A stretch of DNA of 64,000 bases from Sphagnum compactum (lineage: Eukaryota > Bryophyta > Sphagnopsida > Sphagnales): contig OZ234500.1 of assembly GCA_965153455.1 (NCBI GenBank), forward strand, positions 11,842,001 to 11,906,000, written 5' to 3'. A program made the translations under genes and the position numbers. Below are positions 45,201-58,689 of this stretch, piece by piece. Each line of letters starts with the position of its first letter. Positions within the stretch are counted from its first letter, which is position 1. The notes beneath the pieces are model-generated. The model did no database searches. It saw only the letters and a list, made by a program, of their open reading frames with translations, and was not told the DNA's origin.

Positions 45201-48089
45201 AGTAAATGTGACAATTTTGTCCATGACTTGCATAGAAAAAAGGCCTAGAGTAAGTTGAAAAGAACAATACTAGAATTCCCATTACAAAAACCTAACAAAA
45301 AGATGGCAACAAATAATTCTAAACATGTTCAAGAACAAATTTTCCTCAACAAACATTCAATTTTCTAGTTTAAACTCATAAAAATCAGTCAATGACCTCC
45401 ATAATTTGTCATTTTGTTGATGCAAGGACTTTCTTCCTATATAGAACTGGGGTTATTTATCGCCTTGTATAAAAAATCAACTGATGCCACTCAAACTTGT
45501 GACAATTTAATAGAGCAGGATTCAAGTCAAATTTCACAATAATTCTAGATGTTGAATGGAAGATGAGATTGAATTCTTTTTGTCTCCAACCATAGAACAT
45601 TGCTTGAAAAGAGATTATGCCAGCATTGGTACTTGTAACAATATTCATCAAATAAGCTTATGTATGATGGAAAGGCACCCTAGTTACTAGACACATGTTT
45701 CCTTGCATAATACATTCATTAAAAAGGTTATGGCTACCACCACCAAGGTTGCTTCCATTGTAGACAACAAGCAACTCAAAGAAAAGGAAAAAGAACATAA
45801 GCTTAGACAAGCATAGAAGCAAAACTCCCAACTTGACTAGGAGGCGTGGAATTTGGTGGGAACAACAAAAAATATGTGCCCATAGACATTTACAAGAGGA
45901 ACACCAGATTTGCTAAATGGGACATTATGTACCCATTATCGTTGATGTAGAAGCCCTAATTTAGGTGCAATTTGAGCCTTATGATCAAAAGTGAATGATC
46001 ATTTTATCAAAACGTTTCATCCCAATCTTTATTTAGTTCAATGTGGGAATAGATAACATTCATTAGTGGGCAAGTGTTTGTTTGGTTTTAAGTGACTAAA
46101 CAAACCATCATCATTGGGTTGCCATGCGTATGATTGATTTTTTAAAATCAATTTTTACCCCCCCAAACTTTGAAGGAATGTGTCTTCCTCATTTTTGACT
46201 AGTTTTGAGTGATTTAAATGAGCATGGGTGTGCTTTTTAATGGGCTACATTTTATCTTAAACCAAAATTGGAAAGGAGGCAGATTGAATGAAACAAAGGT
46301 GACGGAGATACTATGTGTTCAGTCACCAACCTATTTACCCTACCGTGGTGGAATCCAAGGTTCAACTTTAGTAACCTATATTGTAAACCTTCCTACTTCC
46401 ACCTCACACTACATAGGTAAAAAATTTACGCATTTGGGTGAGTATGAATATAAAAATCAAAACACACATGATAGTATGCCTCTGGTAAATCTGTACAGAC
46501 CAATGCAAAATGAAAGTATTCACATATGAAATCTAACGTAAAATGTGACATGGAATCCTACCTAGAACATAATGCAAAGTTAGGCAAACGTTTGCTAATT
46601 TTAAATCTTGCGAAAAATGAAGATTTACAAGATTATTGTGAATGTTGAGTTTTGTCATCACCTTGCTTCTTTTTCAATTCATCAAAACTATAAGAAAGCT
46701 TTGACATCACCACGTTTCTTCCTTGGTTTGTCAACATTTGTAGTAATATTCTAACATCAATGTTGTTCACAACCCCTTCGCCATCACCCTTCAACTAGTG
46801 TCCTCCAACAAATTATACAAAACAATGCAGCAAAATTCGAATAAGAACTAGGGCTTGAGATTCATTTGGGATAGACTTCAACAACTCACATGAATAGCTT
46901 AATGATGAAGGAAAATATATCTTCTTTCATTTTATTTTTTGTGATGTTTTTATATCGAATTAATGCTTTTTGAATTAAGACCATGGGGGAACAATGGAAC
47001 TCATCAAGGTAAAGAGGGATGAAAACATTGATTCATTGGACAAGATCGGTCCTTGAGATCATTGAAATAACAACAAAATGAAAGAAAATCTTCATTGTTG
47101 TCATGAATGTAGGTTTCTACTAACACATGAGGATCAATCGAATGTGTAAAAATACATGGGAAACTTTTTTTGGAGAGTTCAAAAAAAATTGAACGACATG
47201 TTGAAAACTATTCATAATGAAGATTATTGGGCAATGAGCCTGCAAAGCAAAACAACATTCCATTTGCTTTGACTTTTCAATAAAAAAGTTATGATGCAAT
47301 TTTGGAGTTCATGGGCAATAAACCAATCTTCAACCCACCTCACATGCATGATCTCATGAAGGATTCAAAAGATGTATACAAAGACTTGAACATAAAAAAT
47401 GCATTTGATAAAAAAAACTAAATGTGGATACGGACCACAATTTCCACCACTTGTTGATGCACATTGGACTAATGTACCTTCTTTGCCATGTTCAAAAGTT
47501 ATAGTTGTCACAAAACCTCTTAAAGGTAGCTCATAGCAAACAATCCCATATAATAAATACACTAGTGCACAAACAACAATGCCAAATTCTACAAACAACG
47601 GACCTTTGAGCACAAGAGGAGGAGGATTTCAAAGTATTAGAAGCATTGGTGTCAAACACACCTATTCATGTATGTAGACAAAAGTATGGCTGAGGAAACA
47701 CAAAAATGCAGTGAAATGTTAGTGCAATTTATTGAAAAGATTCATGAAATTAGCCTTGTCCTAAAAAAATAAAATCGGAACTTAAGAATCTATGTTAAAT
47801 AAACAATTATACGAAAACAAATAAAGTAATCAATGACACTGAAATGAACATGGTTAGAAAAAACACAAGTTTAAAGCAAATCATGAACATGGTGTTGAAA
47901 TGCAACACAACAAATGCCATAATGACCCAACATTGGAAGTTCCTTCGGGAAGTCAAATTGGCAAAAAAGATTTGCAAAATTGAAAATTATTGATACATTA
48001 ATGTGCATGAAAATAAAACTCAAAAGATTTTTATCTAATTTTGATGTAAAAGAAAGGGGTTGAAAAACCTTCATATTCAAGTTCTTTAT
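42291..48089. other. Long AT-rich region without a recognised gene
   Basis: Open frames are few and none looks like a known protein. The segment 43,390-43,600 has a balanced composition and may be a fragment of some lost gene or element. The plus-strand frame at 46,218-46,529 (103 codons) is unrecognised. Parts between 46.6 and 47.7 kb could be decayed sequence of the PIF/Harbinger element next door, but I could not identify its second protein. Confidence 0.4.
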
Positions 48090-49200
48090 TGGCCAAGGTA
48101 ATTGCACAATTCCATTCACATTGTCTCTCCTAATCTTGTTTTTCCTTCAATTGTGTGAATTGTTTGTTCATGACAAATTTCATTGATTTTTCTTGCATTG
48201 TTTGAAACCAATGGGTTCAATTGCACATTGAGTTCAAGGATCCATGTAAGCCTTTGCACGTTATAATCATTCTCAGCTTGCAACATATTATATAATAAAC
48301 GTGTGAAAACATTGGGCAAGACAAAAATATGCATGTCAAATTTGGTTAGTAATTCCTAATTTTTTTTTTGAAATTACCAAATGCTAGCTCAACAACAAAT
48401 CAGCCCTTCTTATGTTTCCTATTGAATAAGAGCTCAAAGCTTATATGTCATTCCTCTTCCTTGGATGGGGTCATTATCCAAGAAAACAACTTAAAGATAC
48501 CCTTTGTTTTTAAGGATGTATGGTGGGAACCCATTTCCATGTCAATAATCCATTATATTGTGCATTATTATACAAAAATAACTTGTGCAAAACCCTTGAA
48601 TCATAAAAATTGTCAAGAAGGCCCACAAAAACATCAATGAATCTTTTGTTGCAATCCATAATTGCTTGAGCTATTATGCTATACCCACCTATCTTGTGGT
48701 AGTAATAATCCTTTGCATAAGCATCTTGAGGTTTTAAAATAAAAACATGTGTACCATCTATTGCTCCTTGCACACTTGGAAATCCACACCACAACTTAAA
48801 TTCCTTCATAATAATTGTCATTGCTCTTCCTTCAAGCCAACAAATTATATTTTTGTTAAAATGATTGACATCATAAACAAATTAATGCAAAACAAGTCAC
48901 ACAATAAATTTTCCAATTGCAAATAATTCATTACAAGTTAAGAAATTAGAACCATGAGCAAGTTCATAAATTGCATACAATATTCAAATTTCCATTGGAA
49001 CTGCTTTCCTATACTTTGTGTTATGTTTTTGAATGATGGACCTCAATTGATTTGCAATATCAAACAAGGTAATATTAGTCATGTGAAAATTTTGTACATC
49101 AAATCCCTCAAAATTTTCTTCATCAAATTTTATCAAACAAATCTAGATAACCATCAAACATTTGCATGTTATGGTGTGCATCATTTGTTTGAAAATTGGA
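48090..49200 (-). pseudogene. PIF/Harbinger transposase (DDE_Tnp_4), decayed
   Basis: The minus strand carries, in order, an N-terminal stretch LRSIIQKHNTKYRKAVP and IYELAHGSNFLTCNELFAIG, then the catalytic core. The first Asp is in GAIDGTHVFI (codon 48,756-48,758), followed by KDYYYHKIGGYSIIAQAIMD. The second Asp is in DVFVGLLDNFYDSRV (codon 48,600-48,602). The catalytic Glu is in FVVELAFGNFKKK (codon 48,388-48,390), reached by frameshift. A C-terminal GKTRLGETM segment follows. All three catalytic residues are still present, but stops and frameshifts disable the gene. These enzymes cut and paste elements with 3-bp TTA/TAA target sites. The longest intact piece is 48,510-48,821. I could not place the terminal inverted repeats. 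Confidence 0.85.
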
Positions 49201-52200
49201 ACTACATACAATATCAAAAGTAACAACACATAATATTTCATTCACTTTGAATTATTCTAAAGATCTCATAGAAATGATTTGGGCTTCAAAATTAAAAGAA
49301 ATCATAGGATCATGAATTTGAAATTGAATCATAATTGTGCATTTGTGTAAATGCACACCAATAATTTAATAAACCTAGGTTTAAAAAACCCTTTTTGATA
49401 GTAGTTTTCCATTAGAAAAAAATTCAAAAATTCATATTAGTTTGGTTAAATGATTTTTTAAAAAATCACCCAAGTAAATCTTCAATGGAAGAACATTTTT
49501 GAGCTTTAAAAAATCATAATCATCAACATTATCATACTATGATGTACTAAGGAACACTTTAAAATTGTATTATCAAAATTCCATGACCTTTTAAAGAAAT
49601 TGAAAACTTTGATGGTGAAGATTTTTTTTATGGTTTCTTTATTGTATGTGTAAAATTTTTATGGAAAAAATATCATTAAATGTAATACTTCTTAGTCCTT
49701 CTATTGGAATTGCAAAGATGTTTCAAGGCTCTACAAATCAAAATAATATTTTGTTGGACTTTTATATCATTCCTATGTTCATTGATTTCACGACATAATG
49801 CTAGATTTGTACATAAACCATCATCTATTACAAAATTTCAATGAAAATTATTTTCCAAATTTTCACCATTATGCATGAAACTCGGATAGGTACTAAAAAC
49901 TATCAAATTGTGATAGTTTTTGTGTACACTATAGTATGCAAACCCTCTTGGGCTTCACCAATGCCCTAAATCAATTGACATAATTTTAAGTGCACTTGAA
50001 AACTTATATTGATGACAGGAAGCAAAGAGTAAAATGAAGTAGGGTCCAAAAAAAGTTGTGGGCTATTCATTCTGTCCATATCAATGAATTTGGAAGCTAA
50101 CAAACTTGCTCTTCAAAAAAAATCTCGCAAGATTTCAACAACCAACACTATACAAACCATTAATAAAAACATAAATTTGATGGGTGAAGTATAACAAAAA
50201 AATTGTCCTCCAAAGTAAAAAAAACACAAATTTGTGACAAGTAGATTAGAAAGTAGGTGATGCCTTAGGAGATTGTCCTTTTGAACTACATGAGGCCATT
50301 AAATGTAATATGTTGAAGTTTTTGAAAGTTGCAAAAGTTGTATCAACCTTTTGAAAAACCTACTTTCAATCTACTTTTGCAAAATTTGCAAATTTGTCCT
50401 ATTGTGAAAAAGTAGATTGAAAGTGGGTCAAACAAATTTAATTTGGAAATTTCACTCATATGTTGCATTTTGAAAGGGTTTGGGGCATGATTTAATGAAT
50501 CAAGCACATGCAATGCACTTTAATATCATATCAAAAAAACATGTTTTGGATGTCAAATCTAAGTTTATGGAAAACTTATTTTTGAAGGGCTTCACATTGT
50601 CATATTCAAAAATTCAAATTCCAAAAAATGTGTATCAAGATGCATAATGGCTCAAACATTAATAACACATCATTTGAATTGTCTGATTTGGAAAATGTGT
50701 ACTATCAGCCAAAGTAATAAAATTTCAATAAATAAATAAATTAGTGAAAGTAATAATATATATTAAGAATGATCATATATGGCTTATTTAATATGATAAG
50801 TATGCCCCAAAATTTATGGCATGACTAAAATGCCTAAAATGCAAAAGATTCCAAATCTACTTTTACTTGTTGGTAGGGATCACCAATTGTTATACTTTAC
50901 CTTGATAATCCATGATTTGCAAACAATAATAATAGTTGCAAAATATTTGAGTACCTCCAAAGGAACAACCTACACACAAACAAAATGAAAATACAACAAC
51001 CAAAACAAAAAGAAAACAATAAAATAAAATAACTGCAAGCTATGTAGTTGAACACTACCCAAAATATGATCTACACATAAGTAAAATGCAAAGAAAATAA
51101 ACAAAGCATAAGCAAAGATGAACAAAAGCAAAACAAAAAAAAACCTTAAATGAAAAGTGCATAAAGGAGTGTGATATTGCACATTGCTATAAACTGTATA
51201 ACTAAGTGCTTCCCAAGAACCTACACACAAGCAAAACTTAAAGAATACAAACGAAGTAGTAGCAAAAAAACACAAAAGTAAGATGGAAAAAAACCAAAGA
51301 TAGAAGAAAAAAAACTTTGACACAATTATGTAAAGAGGAGTGCAAGGGTGCATAAAAAAAACCATTTTGCGCCTCCAATAAAATGACCTACACACAAACA
51401 AAGAGTGTGAATAAAATAGAAGCAAAGATAGGTGGAATTGATATAACAAATAATAATAATAATAATATTTAGCTTTGATGTTAATGTACAAAAAAGAGCC
51501 CAAGAACGTAAATAAAATTTCAATGCCATTATGTAAGAAATACAACAAAAACACAAAGTGAGCTTTGATGCCAATGTGTGAAGTTTAATGTGATGTAGTG
51601 TTGATGGTGCATTGATGTTCAAAGTGGAACGAGCAAGGCAAGAAAAGAGAGTGCTAAAAGAAAAAAAATTAGAAAAATGAAAAGAAAGCTTTCTAGTAAT
51701 TAGTCTTCAAGGTGGGGAGAAAACGAAAAAATGACTATTGTACGTGTGAATGAAATGTGAATGCCTTGTAATGATGTTATGTCCAACCTTTAAAAAAATA
51801 ATCAAGTGTGAATCCAAAACATTGCAGTAAATGGGGTGTTTTGTACCTTTGATGTTTTTAGCTAATTTTAGGTTATCATTATGGATTATGGGTTGGTTAT
51901 GATAGCCTAGAATGGTTTAGGTTCTAACAATATGTTTGTTTTTAACTTAAGTAGGGAATGTAAGTGATTATTATGTAAATTGGTAAGTAGCTGAGCCACT
52001 TGGCTATTAGGTAAATACCAATGTTGGGCAAGTACCCACTTTGGAGAGTAAGAAACAATGGTTCTGATTATGGGTAATAAAAATAAAATCAAAATTAAGT
52101 TTGAATTTTAAAATCAAATTAAGAATCAATGCTTGATTTTATTTTCTTAAAAATTTGGAACCCCCAAGTCTACTTAGGTGTGCAATTAGAATTGGAATGA

Positions 52201-52329
52201 AGATTTTTGGAAAAAAAACTAGAATAAAGGTTTAGCATGTAATTAACCACTAATTCTAGCTCAAGGTAATAAAATTAGATCGAAATCAAAACTGGAACCA
52301 ATTTTTTTAAAAAATGAACCCGACTTGGA
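49201..52329. other. AT-rich intergenic DNA with A-rich degenerate repeats
   Basis: From 50,960 to 51,480 phrases like ACCTACACACAAGCAAAA recur every 100-170 bp in an A-rich context. The minus strand therefore stays open for 194 codons (50,970-51,554) with a Phe/Leu/Tyr-rich product; this is compositional. A short (TAA)n run is at 51,451-51,468. No gene seen. Confidence 0.5.
50358..50428. repeat. Hairpin with about 24-bp arms
   Basis: ACCTACTTTCAATCTACTTT (50,358 on) pairs with AAGTAGATTGAAAGTGGGT (ending 50,428), with few mismatches and a loop of about 23 nt. A third related inverted piece, AAGTAGATTAGAAAGTAGGT, lies at about 50,243, so the motif may belong to a short fold-back family. Confidence 0.7.
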
Positions 52330-53020
52330 ATTGGTTTTAGTTATGTGTAGAACTAGTTCCCAATGCTTTTCCTAATGCCATTCAAAAATCCTATTGTCAC
52401 ATTGAACAACTTGGACAATGGCTTGATTCAATGTCATAGGATTTGGCATTGTGAACAATAAATCTTTGACATCACTACATAATCCAAATTGGATTTAACT
52501 CATGAATGCAACTCGATTGCATATGCATCAGTTGAGCAAGGTCCTTGGTGAAGTGATTACAAGTTGCTTGTTGATGTGTGTTATTTGTTTGAATTTCCAA
52601 AAGTGGCACTACAATTTTCAACAAATGTTTCAAAATTGTTCAATAATGAAAATTAGTGTTCCAACAAAGGCATAAATTGCGTTAAAATCGTGCCTAATAA
52701 TAAGGTGTCAACAAGACAAACTTGGGCCGGGCCATTTGGGTAGACCGTAGCAATGGGGGTGCAACTAAATGAGTATATGCACTTTGGTTGAAAAAACCTC
52801 AACACTTTGAACGTGTCCCATCAAACTTGTTAGGAAAACTAATTTGTGGTTCATTTACCTAGGGTGGTGTTATAGGAACACACTTCAATGATGTCAATGT
52901 TTAAATATTTTGGAGACAAGTAACAAACTCACGAAATGAATGATTTTTTTGTTGCATGTGTTTAAGCACAACAAATATTTCTTCCATGGATGCAACCATT
53001 TCTTCTCTTGACGTAGACAT
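52330..53020 (-). pseudogene. Ty3/gypsy-type retrotransposon Gag, decayed
   Basis: The minus strand starts with ATG at 53,018-53,020, giving MSTSREEMVASMEEIFVVLK and KHMQQKNHSF. After stops and frameshifts come FPNKFDGT-like sequence, CLVDTLLLGTILTQFMPLLE, NNFETFVENCSATFGNSNK, SLHQGPCSTDAYAIEL and finally MPNPMTLNQAIVQVVQCDNR-IFEW. This is the order of the Retrotrans_gag region of plant Ty3/gypsy elements: F-x-GT, W-x-PL-like, F-x-FxxxFGDxxK, LxQGxxSxxxYAxEF, then LPxPxTLxxAIxxAxxCDxR. At least five in-frame stops are present. No zinc knuckle, protease or reverse transcriptase is readable downstream, so the element is truncated or too decayed. No LTRs were assigned. Confidence 0.8.
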
Positions 53021-55628
53021 GATTGCAAAAACACCTAAAACGTGACTTTGACAAGAAGAAGGGGTGAAAGCATGGTAAATTGAACCAAAAGATATGTTTG
53101 CCTAAAATCCGATTTTAAAATATGATATAATTATCTACATAAACACAAAAAAGTACATTGGTTTATGTTTCATTTTGAAAACATTTATGCCTCCATTGGG
53201 TTTATGGTGAGGTAAATATAAAATTTGAAGAATTTTAATTTAATAAAAGTAAGTAATCAGTATCTTTGAAATTTATCGGGAATTATGTTTTTCAAACCTA
53301 CTTTTACCCTACGAGCCACACGTATTAGAATGTGAAAAATATGAGAAGCCACAAGTACATTTTTAAACCCCATCAATTAAAAAAACATTAAATGTAATAT
53401 TTCATATCTATTTACAACCTATTTAAAGGCTATAAAGTAAATTGTGAGCTTGCTTGAATTTTAATGAATATATTCAAACCTATTTTAAACATGTAATCTT
53501 TATTTAAAGTTTTAACAAAGATGAAAAAAAATGTTCATATTAATCATTGAATTAATTAATATTTTAAAGTTCAATATATCAAAGCCTATTTTATTATTAT
53601 TTTTCATTTATGGTACAAGGAACATAAGTGGTTTAATTTACCATGCTTGGACCAATGGGTGATCCACAACTAATTGTTACTCAAAGAACTGGTTAGTTCA
53701 CAACTTTTTGAGAAACTTATCGTAGTTTGAAGAAGAAAGGTAATTCACATTCAACTCCAAAGAAGGAAACTCTATCGATGACAAAAATTAACATAGGCCT
53801 AATGGGAGTTTGTTCAAATAATTACATGCACAAAAACTACAAAGACAAATGACAAAAGGATATGTCTAAGTTGAAATCCAAAACACAAAACAAAGGAACC
53901 AAAATAAGAACACAAAGGCTAAAACTAAGAACATGAAGTGTGCAAAACCAAAGTATATATTGTGATGAAGTAAAAAATATAAACACAAAAAGAATAGAAT
54001 AAGGCTATGGTGTAAGATTATACTTCAGAATGATCACAAATTGAAAGTAATAGGGAACTACCTTTATTTTTACCCCTTTGGGGACTTAATTCAAAAAAGC
54101 TCCCATGGAGGTTTCCATTTACCCATCAACTAGGGAAACTTCTTAAAAGGCTTCTTAAATATAACTGAACTAACAAATTAACTAGAATTTAACTAAGAGT
54201 GAACTAAAAGTTAATTGTGAATCAATTAAAAATTACTTAGGATTGGACTAAAAAAGAATTGAAATTTAATTAGAAATGAACTAAGATTTAATTATGAGTC
54301 ATGAATGAACATCTGTATGAATGAATTTCATTTGTCATATGAAAGCAATGTTCATAACACTAGAACCAAAATTGTGATAATTTTCATTACTTTTAAAAAA
54401 CTAAAACCAAAGGCTTTCCACCAAAGTAAAAAACTGTTCAACATTGGTATATACATATGGTTGTTGAATGCATAGGTAACAACTATGGTTAGTTGAAAGG
54501 TACGAATACAATGGACAAAATGTTTGATGTCAATAGACCATCCATCTTAACTAAAGTGAACCAACAACCATTAATGCACCAATTGGACATTCTAGTTAGA
54601 GGATGGGTTGTGTTTTTTAATATGGTTCATGACCTTGCATTAACCAATAATGTACCACAATCAACCTTTCTTGGCTATTGAACTTGGAACTTTCTTTGGC
54701 TATTTTTTTCCCAACCTTAACCTCCATATTATTTTCCCACCTAGCTACCCTATTAACTTAACTACCTTGCAATCTTACATCTTGACCCTACTCAACAACT
54801 AACTAGTAACCCCCTTGCCTACCTACCTACCTACCTTATATATTTTCTTGGTTAAATTTCTATTTATTTACAAAACCTTTATTTATGTTTGGTTAAACCT
54901 TTACTTTTCAACAAAACCTCTATTTATTAGCAAAACCTATTTACCCACCCATCAATGTACCAACCTAACATTTGTAAGTTATCAATTTTGATTAATGAAG
55001 TTATAATCTAAAATACAAGTATTGTAAAGAACCCACTGATAGTTATTTAGCCTTGTTTAAAACTTTGATGATGATAAATGTTAGCCCCAAATGTAGGCAA
55101 TCGACTTTATGGCATTAGTTTTACAATTATGCCTCCACTTTGGGCTATTTAATGCATAATACATTTAATTTTTTGAATTTAATTTAATTAATCAATAGGC
55201 AATAAACTTAACAATTTAACATACTTAAACAATATGGTTTGCATTTAAGTTTTTTTCTCATAACAAATAATATGATTTTTGAACCTTTTTATATTAATTA
55301 AAGTCAACCTTAAATTGGATTTTAGGGGAAAATTTCCATTAAGACATATGGAGTAAGACATTCATTTGATCTCTTTTGAAGGGGAGGATAAAAAGTTTCA
55401 ACCTTCTTTTCCATTCATTTTTTCATTTAATTAACTTTAAAATCCAAGGCTAGTTTTTATATTCATTAATTTATAAAACTCTTTTGTTTTCCATTTGCAT
55501 ATGTTTATATAATTATTAATGTTGAAGGCATTTATTATTAGGATTATTTATGTTTTTGAGTTTAGGGTTTTGTATGATGTGTATTCCACACGAAGACCTA
55601 TATCACAAATTTAACATGCAACAGATTA
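53021..55628. other. AT-rich intergenic DNA with simple repeats
   Basis: About 54,170-54,300 is a degenerate array of ACTAA-ATTTAATTA-GAAATGAACTAA phrases of about 24 bp. A (CTAC)n run of about 19 bp is at 54,818-54,836. The region could include the decayed 5' LTR of the Gag remnant, but I cannot delimit it. No gene seen. Confidence 0.45.
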
Positions 55629-55878
55629 ATAATGAAAATTGTGCAAAGTTCATTCGTCCATAGGTTTGTACATTTTACACACGAATATCATGTGTTGAAA
55701 ACGTGTTTAATGCATGAATAAATGTGTTGATGGGATGAAGTACGAACTTATATTGAATGAACAAATGTTACATGAATTTAACATCTTCCTATAAAATTGT
55801 GTTCCAAATGTGTTTTCAATGCACGATATCAATGTGTGAAACATACAAATTATGAATGAACAAATTTTGCACAATTTC
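55629..55878. mobile_element. Fold-back MITE-like element, copy 2
   Basis: The left arm starts TAATGAAAATTGTGCAAAG and the right arm ends AACAAATTTTGCACAATTT. The two are inverted copies over about 80 bp around a short centre. Motifs such as ACACACGAATATCATG and TTGAAAACGTGT match the element at 11,634-11,885. Confidence 0.75.
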
Positions 55879-56559
55879 TAAAGGGGTTGCCTATAGTAAC
55901 ACGTTACATTTAAACCTTATTTCAATATTCATCATTATTAATAAATTAATAATATATCAACCTTCCAATAAACTATGAATCAAATTTTGACATGTGTCCA
56001 TTTGTGAAGGCCAATTATATGGTAACACATGGTAATTTTTAAAGCCCATTAGTTAATTGTTAGGTAAGTAGGTAGGTAGGTTGTAAATAAGTATGTCATA
56101 GGTAGGTAGGTAGGATGATAAGGCTAAGTTAGCTAGGTAGATTTAAAATAATTCAATTTTGTGTTTGGGTTTAACCTTTCAAGTTAAGCTTCTTTCATTG
56201 GCTCATTTCAAATGGCATTTGTCACTTGATTTGTGAACAAAATTAATGCATTTAGTTATATAGTGTGCACACTTGGAATGGAAGGGAAAATATATGGGAT
56301 AAAAAATTTAGTTGCAAGTGCAACCGATTTAGTTACAACCTACATGCAAATATAGTTACATGGTACCTATGCCATACTAACCTAATTTACCTATTCAATG
56401 TATTAATTATATTTTAAATAATAAAATTTAATAGGTAATAAAATTATAAAATTATGATAATAATAATTTAAATAAGAAATATTTATAATTATAATATTAT
56501 TATATAGCCTAGACTACTTAATGTAACATACTAACCATAGGTATCTTAACATAATTAAA
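55879..56559. other. AT-rich DNA with (GGTA)n tracts
   Basis: Short (GTAG)n/(GGTA)n runs occur at about 56,061-56,080 and 56,100-56,114, the reverse-complement type of the (CTAC)n run at 54.8 kb. No gene seen. Confidence 0.5.
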
Positions 56560-57060
56560 AATATTATTAATCTTAATAACTAGTTAGTTTAACCTAAGTT
56601 AATTTAGTCACAATTATTTTTTTAGTTAGTTTAGCCATGGTGAGTTTTACCATGGTTAATTTGATTTCCTAATTAGTTTAGCCTTTTAGTTAATTTAATT
56701 GTAATTAATTTAGCCTAGGTTAATTTAACCATGGTTAGTTTAACCTAAGCTAGTTTAGCCATGGTTAATTTAGCCTCTTAATTAATTTAAAGATGCTTAA
56801 TCTAGTTATGGTTACTTTAGCTTTTTTATTAATTTAACCTCCTAGTTAGTTTAGTTGTGATTAGTTTAATCTAAGTTAATTTAGCCTTTCATGAGTAGGT
56901 TAGCCTCCTAATTAAATTAATCATGTAAAATTTAACCTTTTAATTAGTTTAGCCATGTTTCGTTTAGCCTTTTAATTAGTTTAGTCATGGTTAGTTTATC
57001 CTAGGTTAATTTAACTTAGGTTAATTTAGCTTAGGTTTAACGTTCGTTAATGTGAGTTTC
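56560..57060. repeat. Degenerate array of TTTAGCC/TTAATTTA units
   Basis: Units of roughly 20 bp built from TAGTTTAGCCATGGTTAATT and TTAGCCTAGGTTAATTTAAC are repeated about twenty times with heavy variation. No coding capacity. Confidence 0.75.
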
Positions 57061-58689
57061 ACATAAGTTTAGTTGGTGTTTAGGCTTGGATGACCTATGT
57101 TTAAACTTAATTAGCTTGGGTTTAACTTTAGCAATATAGGTATAATATTACTATACATAGCTTTTGTAAATATATTGGGTGTACTAACTTAGGAATGTAT
57201 TAACTTAGGCCGTTATTGTTATGACACATGTTCATTTTTTACACCACTAGTTGCATGTTAGTTGTACACAATTGTATGGTCCAAAAATTATACAATATGA
57301 ATTTTATAATTATAAGCATAAATAATTTACATTTTAGTAACAACTCACATTTAGCATGGGCCCTATAAATAAAACCTAAGCCAAACAAATAAAAAAAGGT
57401 GGGTATGGGCATACATACCTCCATGGATATTTCGGATTCATAGAAATCAATGATTATGTTAATTTATCATATCTAGGTTGTTTTGTTGGACTTCCATTTC
57501 TAATATGTGCCATCACATGCCATCTTCAACCTTTTTGCATACACATATTGGATTGTGCATATTAGGGTTTGTAAGTCCTCATCCTTCTCAATGCTTGTGT
57601 GGGCTCCTAATGCCCCAAAATTGAATGTGCAGCATTTGCAAAAGTGAATTTGCAGTTAATTGCATTAATTAAAAGGGGCTTTTGTACTTCAAATTTTCCT
57701 TATGTAAACAATTAAAACTGATCTCATTTTGCATGAGCTTTCACACAAGTTTGAGTAGCCACCTTTTGGTAATTTTGTTGTTGTATCACATGTGCATTGT
57801 CTAAAATGTGTACATTCATCTAAATGTAGTCTTGGCAACAAAGCCCCCCTTACAAATCAAAAGACAACTAGATTTGACTTTCTTTACCACAAGGTTATGC
57901 ACCTTCTTGAGATGTTGGGTGAGTAATTATTTCGTGGCATATGCAAAGGAACACATGTTGATTTTGCACACCATTTCAATCCCACCCTAGCCCAATTTGA
58001 ATCCTTTCAAGCTATCTTGGGTGTTTGAAAGGTTCCATTTGCTCTTTCAATTGCCCTTGAACTACCAACTGAAATTGAGATGAAAAAAATGATTAGTTTA
58101 CACTCAAGGCACTATTGTTAATGTGAGTATTGCATAAACCATAGACCTTAGACTCTATTTGCCCTCATCACTTTTAGGTATTGCACAAAAAAAATCAAGA
58201 AGAAAACCCTAGCCTCCATCACATTGTGAGATGGAAGTTAAGGTTTTTCTTTTATAAATTTGATGATAATTTACAAGAGGAAACAACACAAGTATGAGGC
58301 TGAAAGATTCAACCCAAATCATCACATTCTTCTTCAAAGATTTTTTCATTAAGGTTAGGAAAAATCCTAAGACAAATGATACCTCACAAAGAAGTTTACT
58401 AAACATATGATAAAATGAAAGTTATATTGTATTACAATTTTTCCTTTGTATACATGGATCATCGTTTGTTTCAATTGAGCTGGATTCATCGAATTGGTAG
58501 GAAGGCACCACAACAAAAATATAAAATATTAATTGAGCTACATCATTGAAGTTAGGATATTCAACTCATTCTTGATCATCTCCTCCAACTGCATTTGATT
58601 AAACATGTTGAACTGCAATTGCAACTCCTTTTGAACTTCCTTTCCCCAACTTGATGTAAATGACATATTTCCAACTAGCCATGTGGTCA
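57061..58689. other. AT-rich intergenic DNA, no recognised gene
   Basis: The minus strand at about 57,470-57,620 reads GAHTSIEKDEDLQTLICTIQ in a frame with several stops; it may be a scrap of a transposase but I cannot name it. Nothing else supported. Confidence 0.35.

Noticed and set aside
50970-51554. 194-codon open frame on the minus strand
   Set aside because: The plus strand is A-rich and repetitive, so the minus strand lacks stops; the product is a Phe/Leu/Tyr-rich string with no family features.
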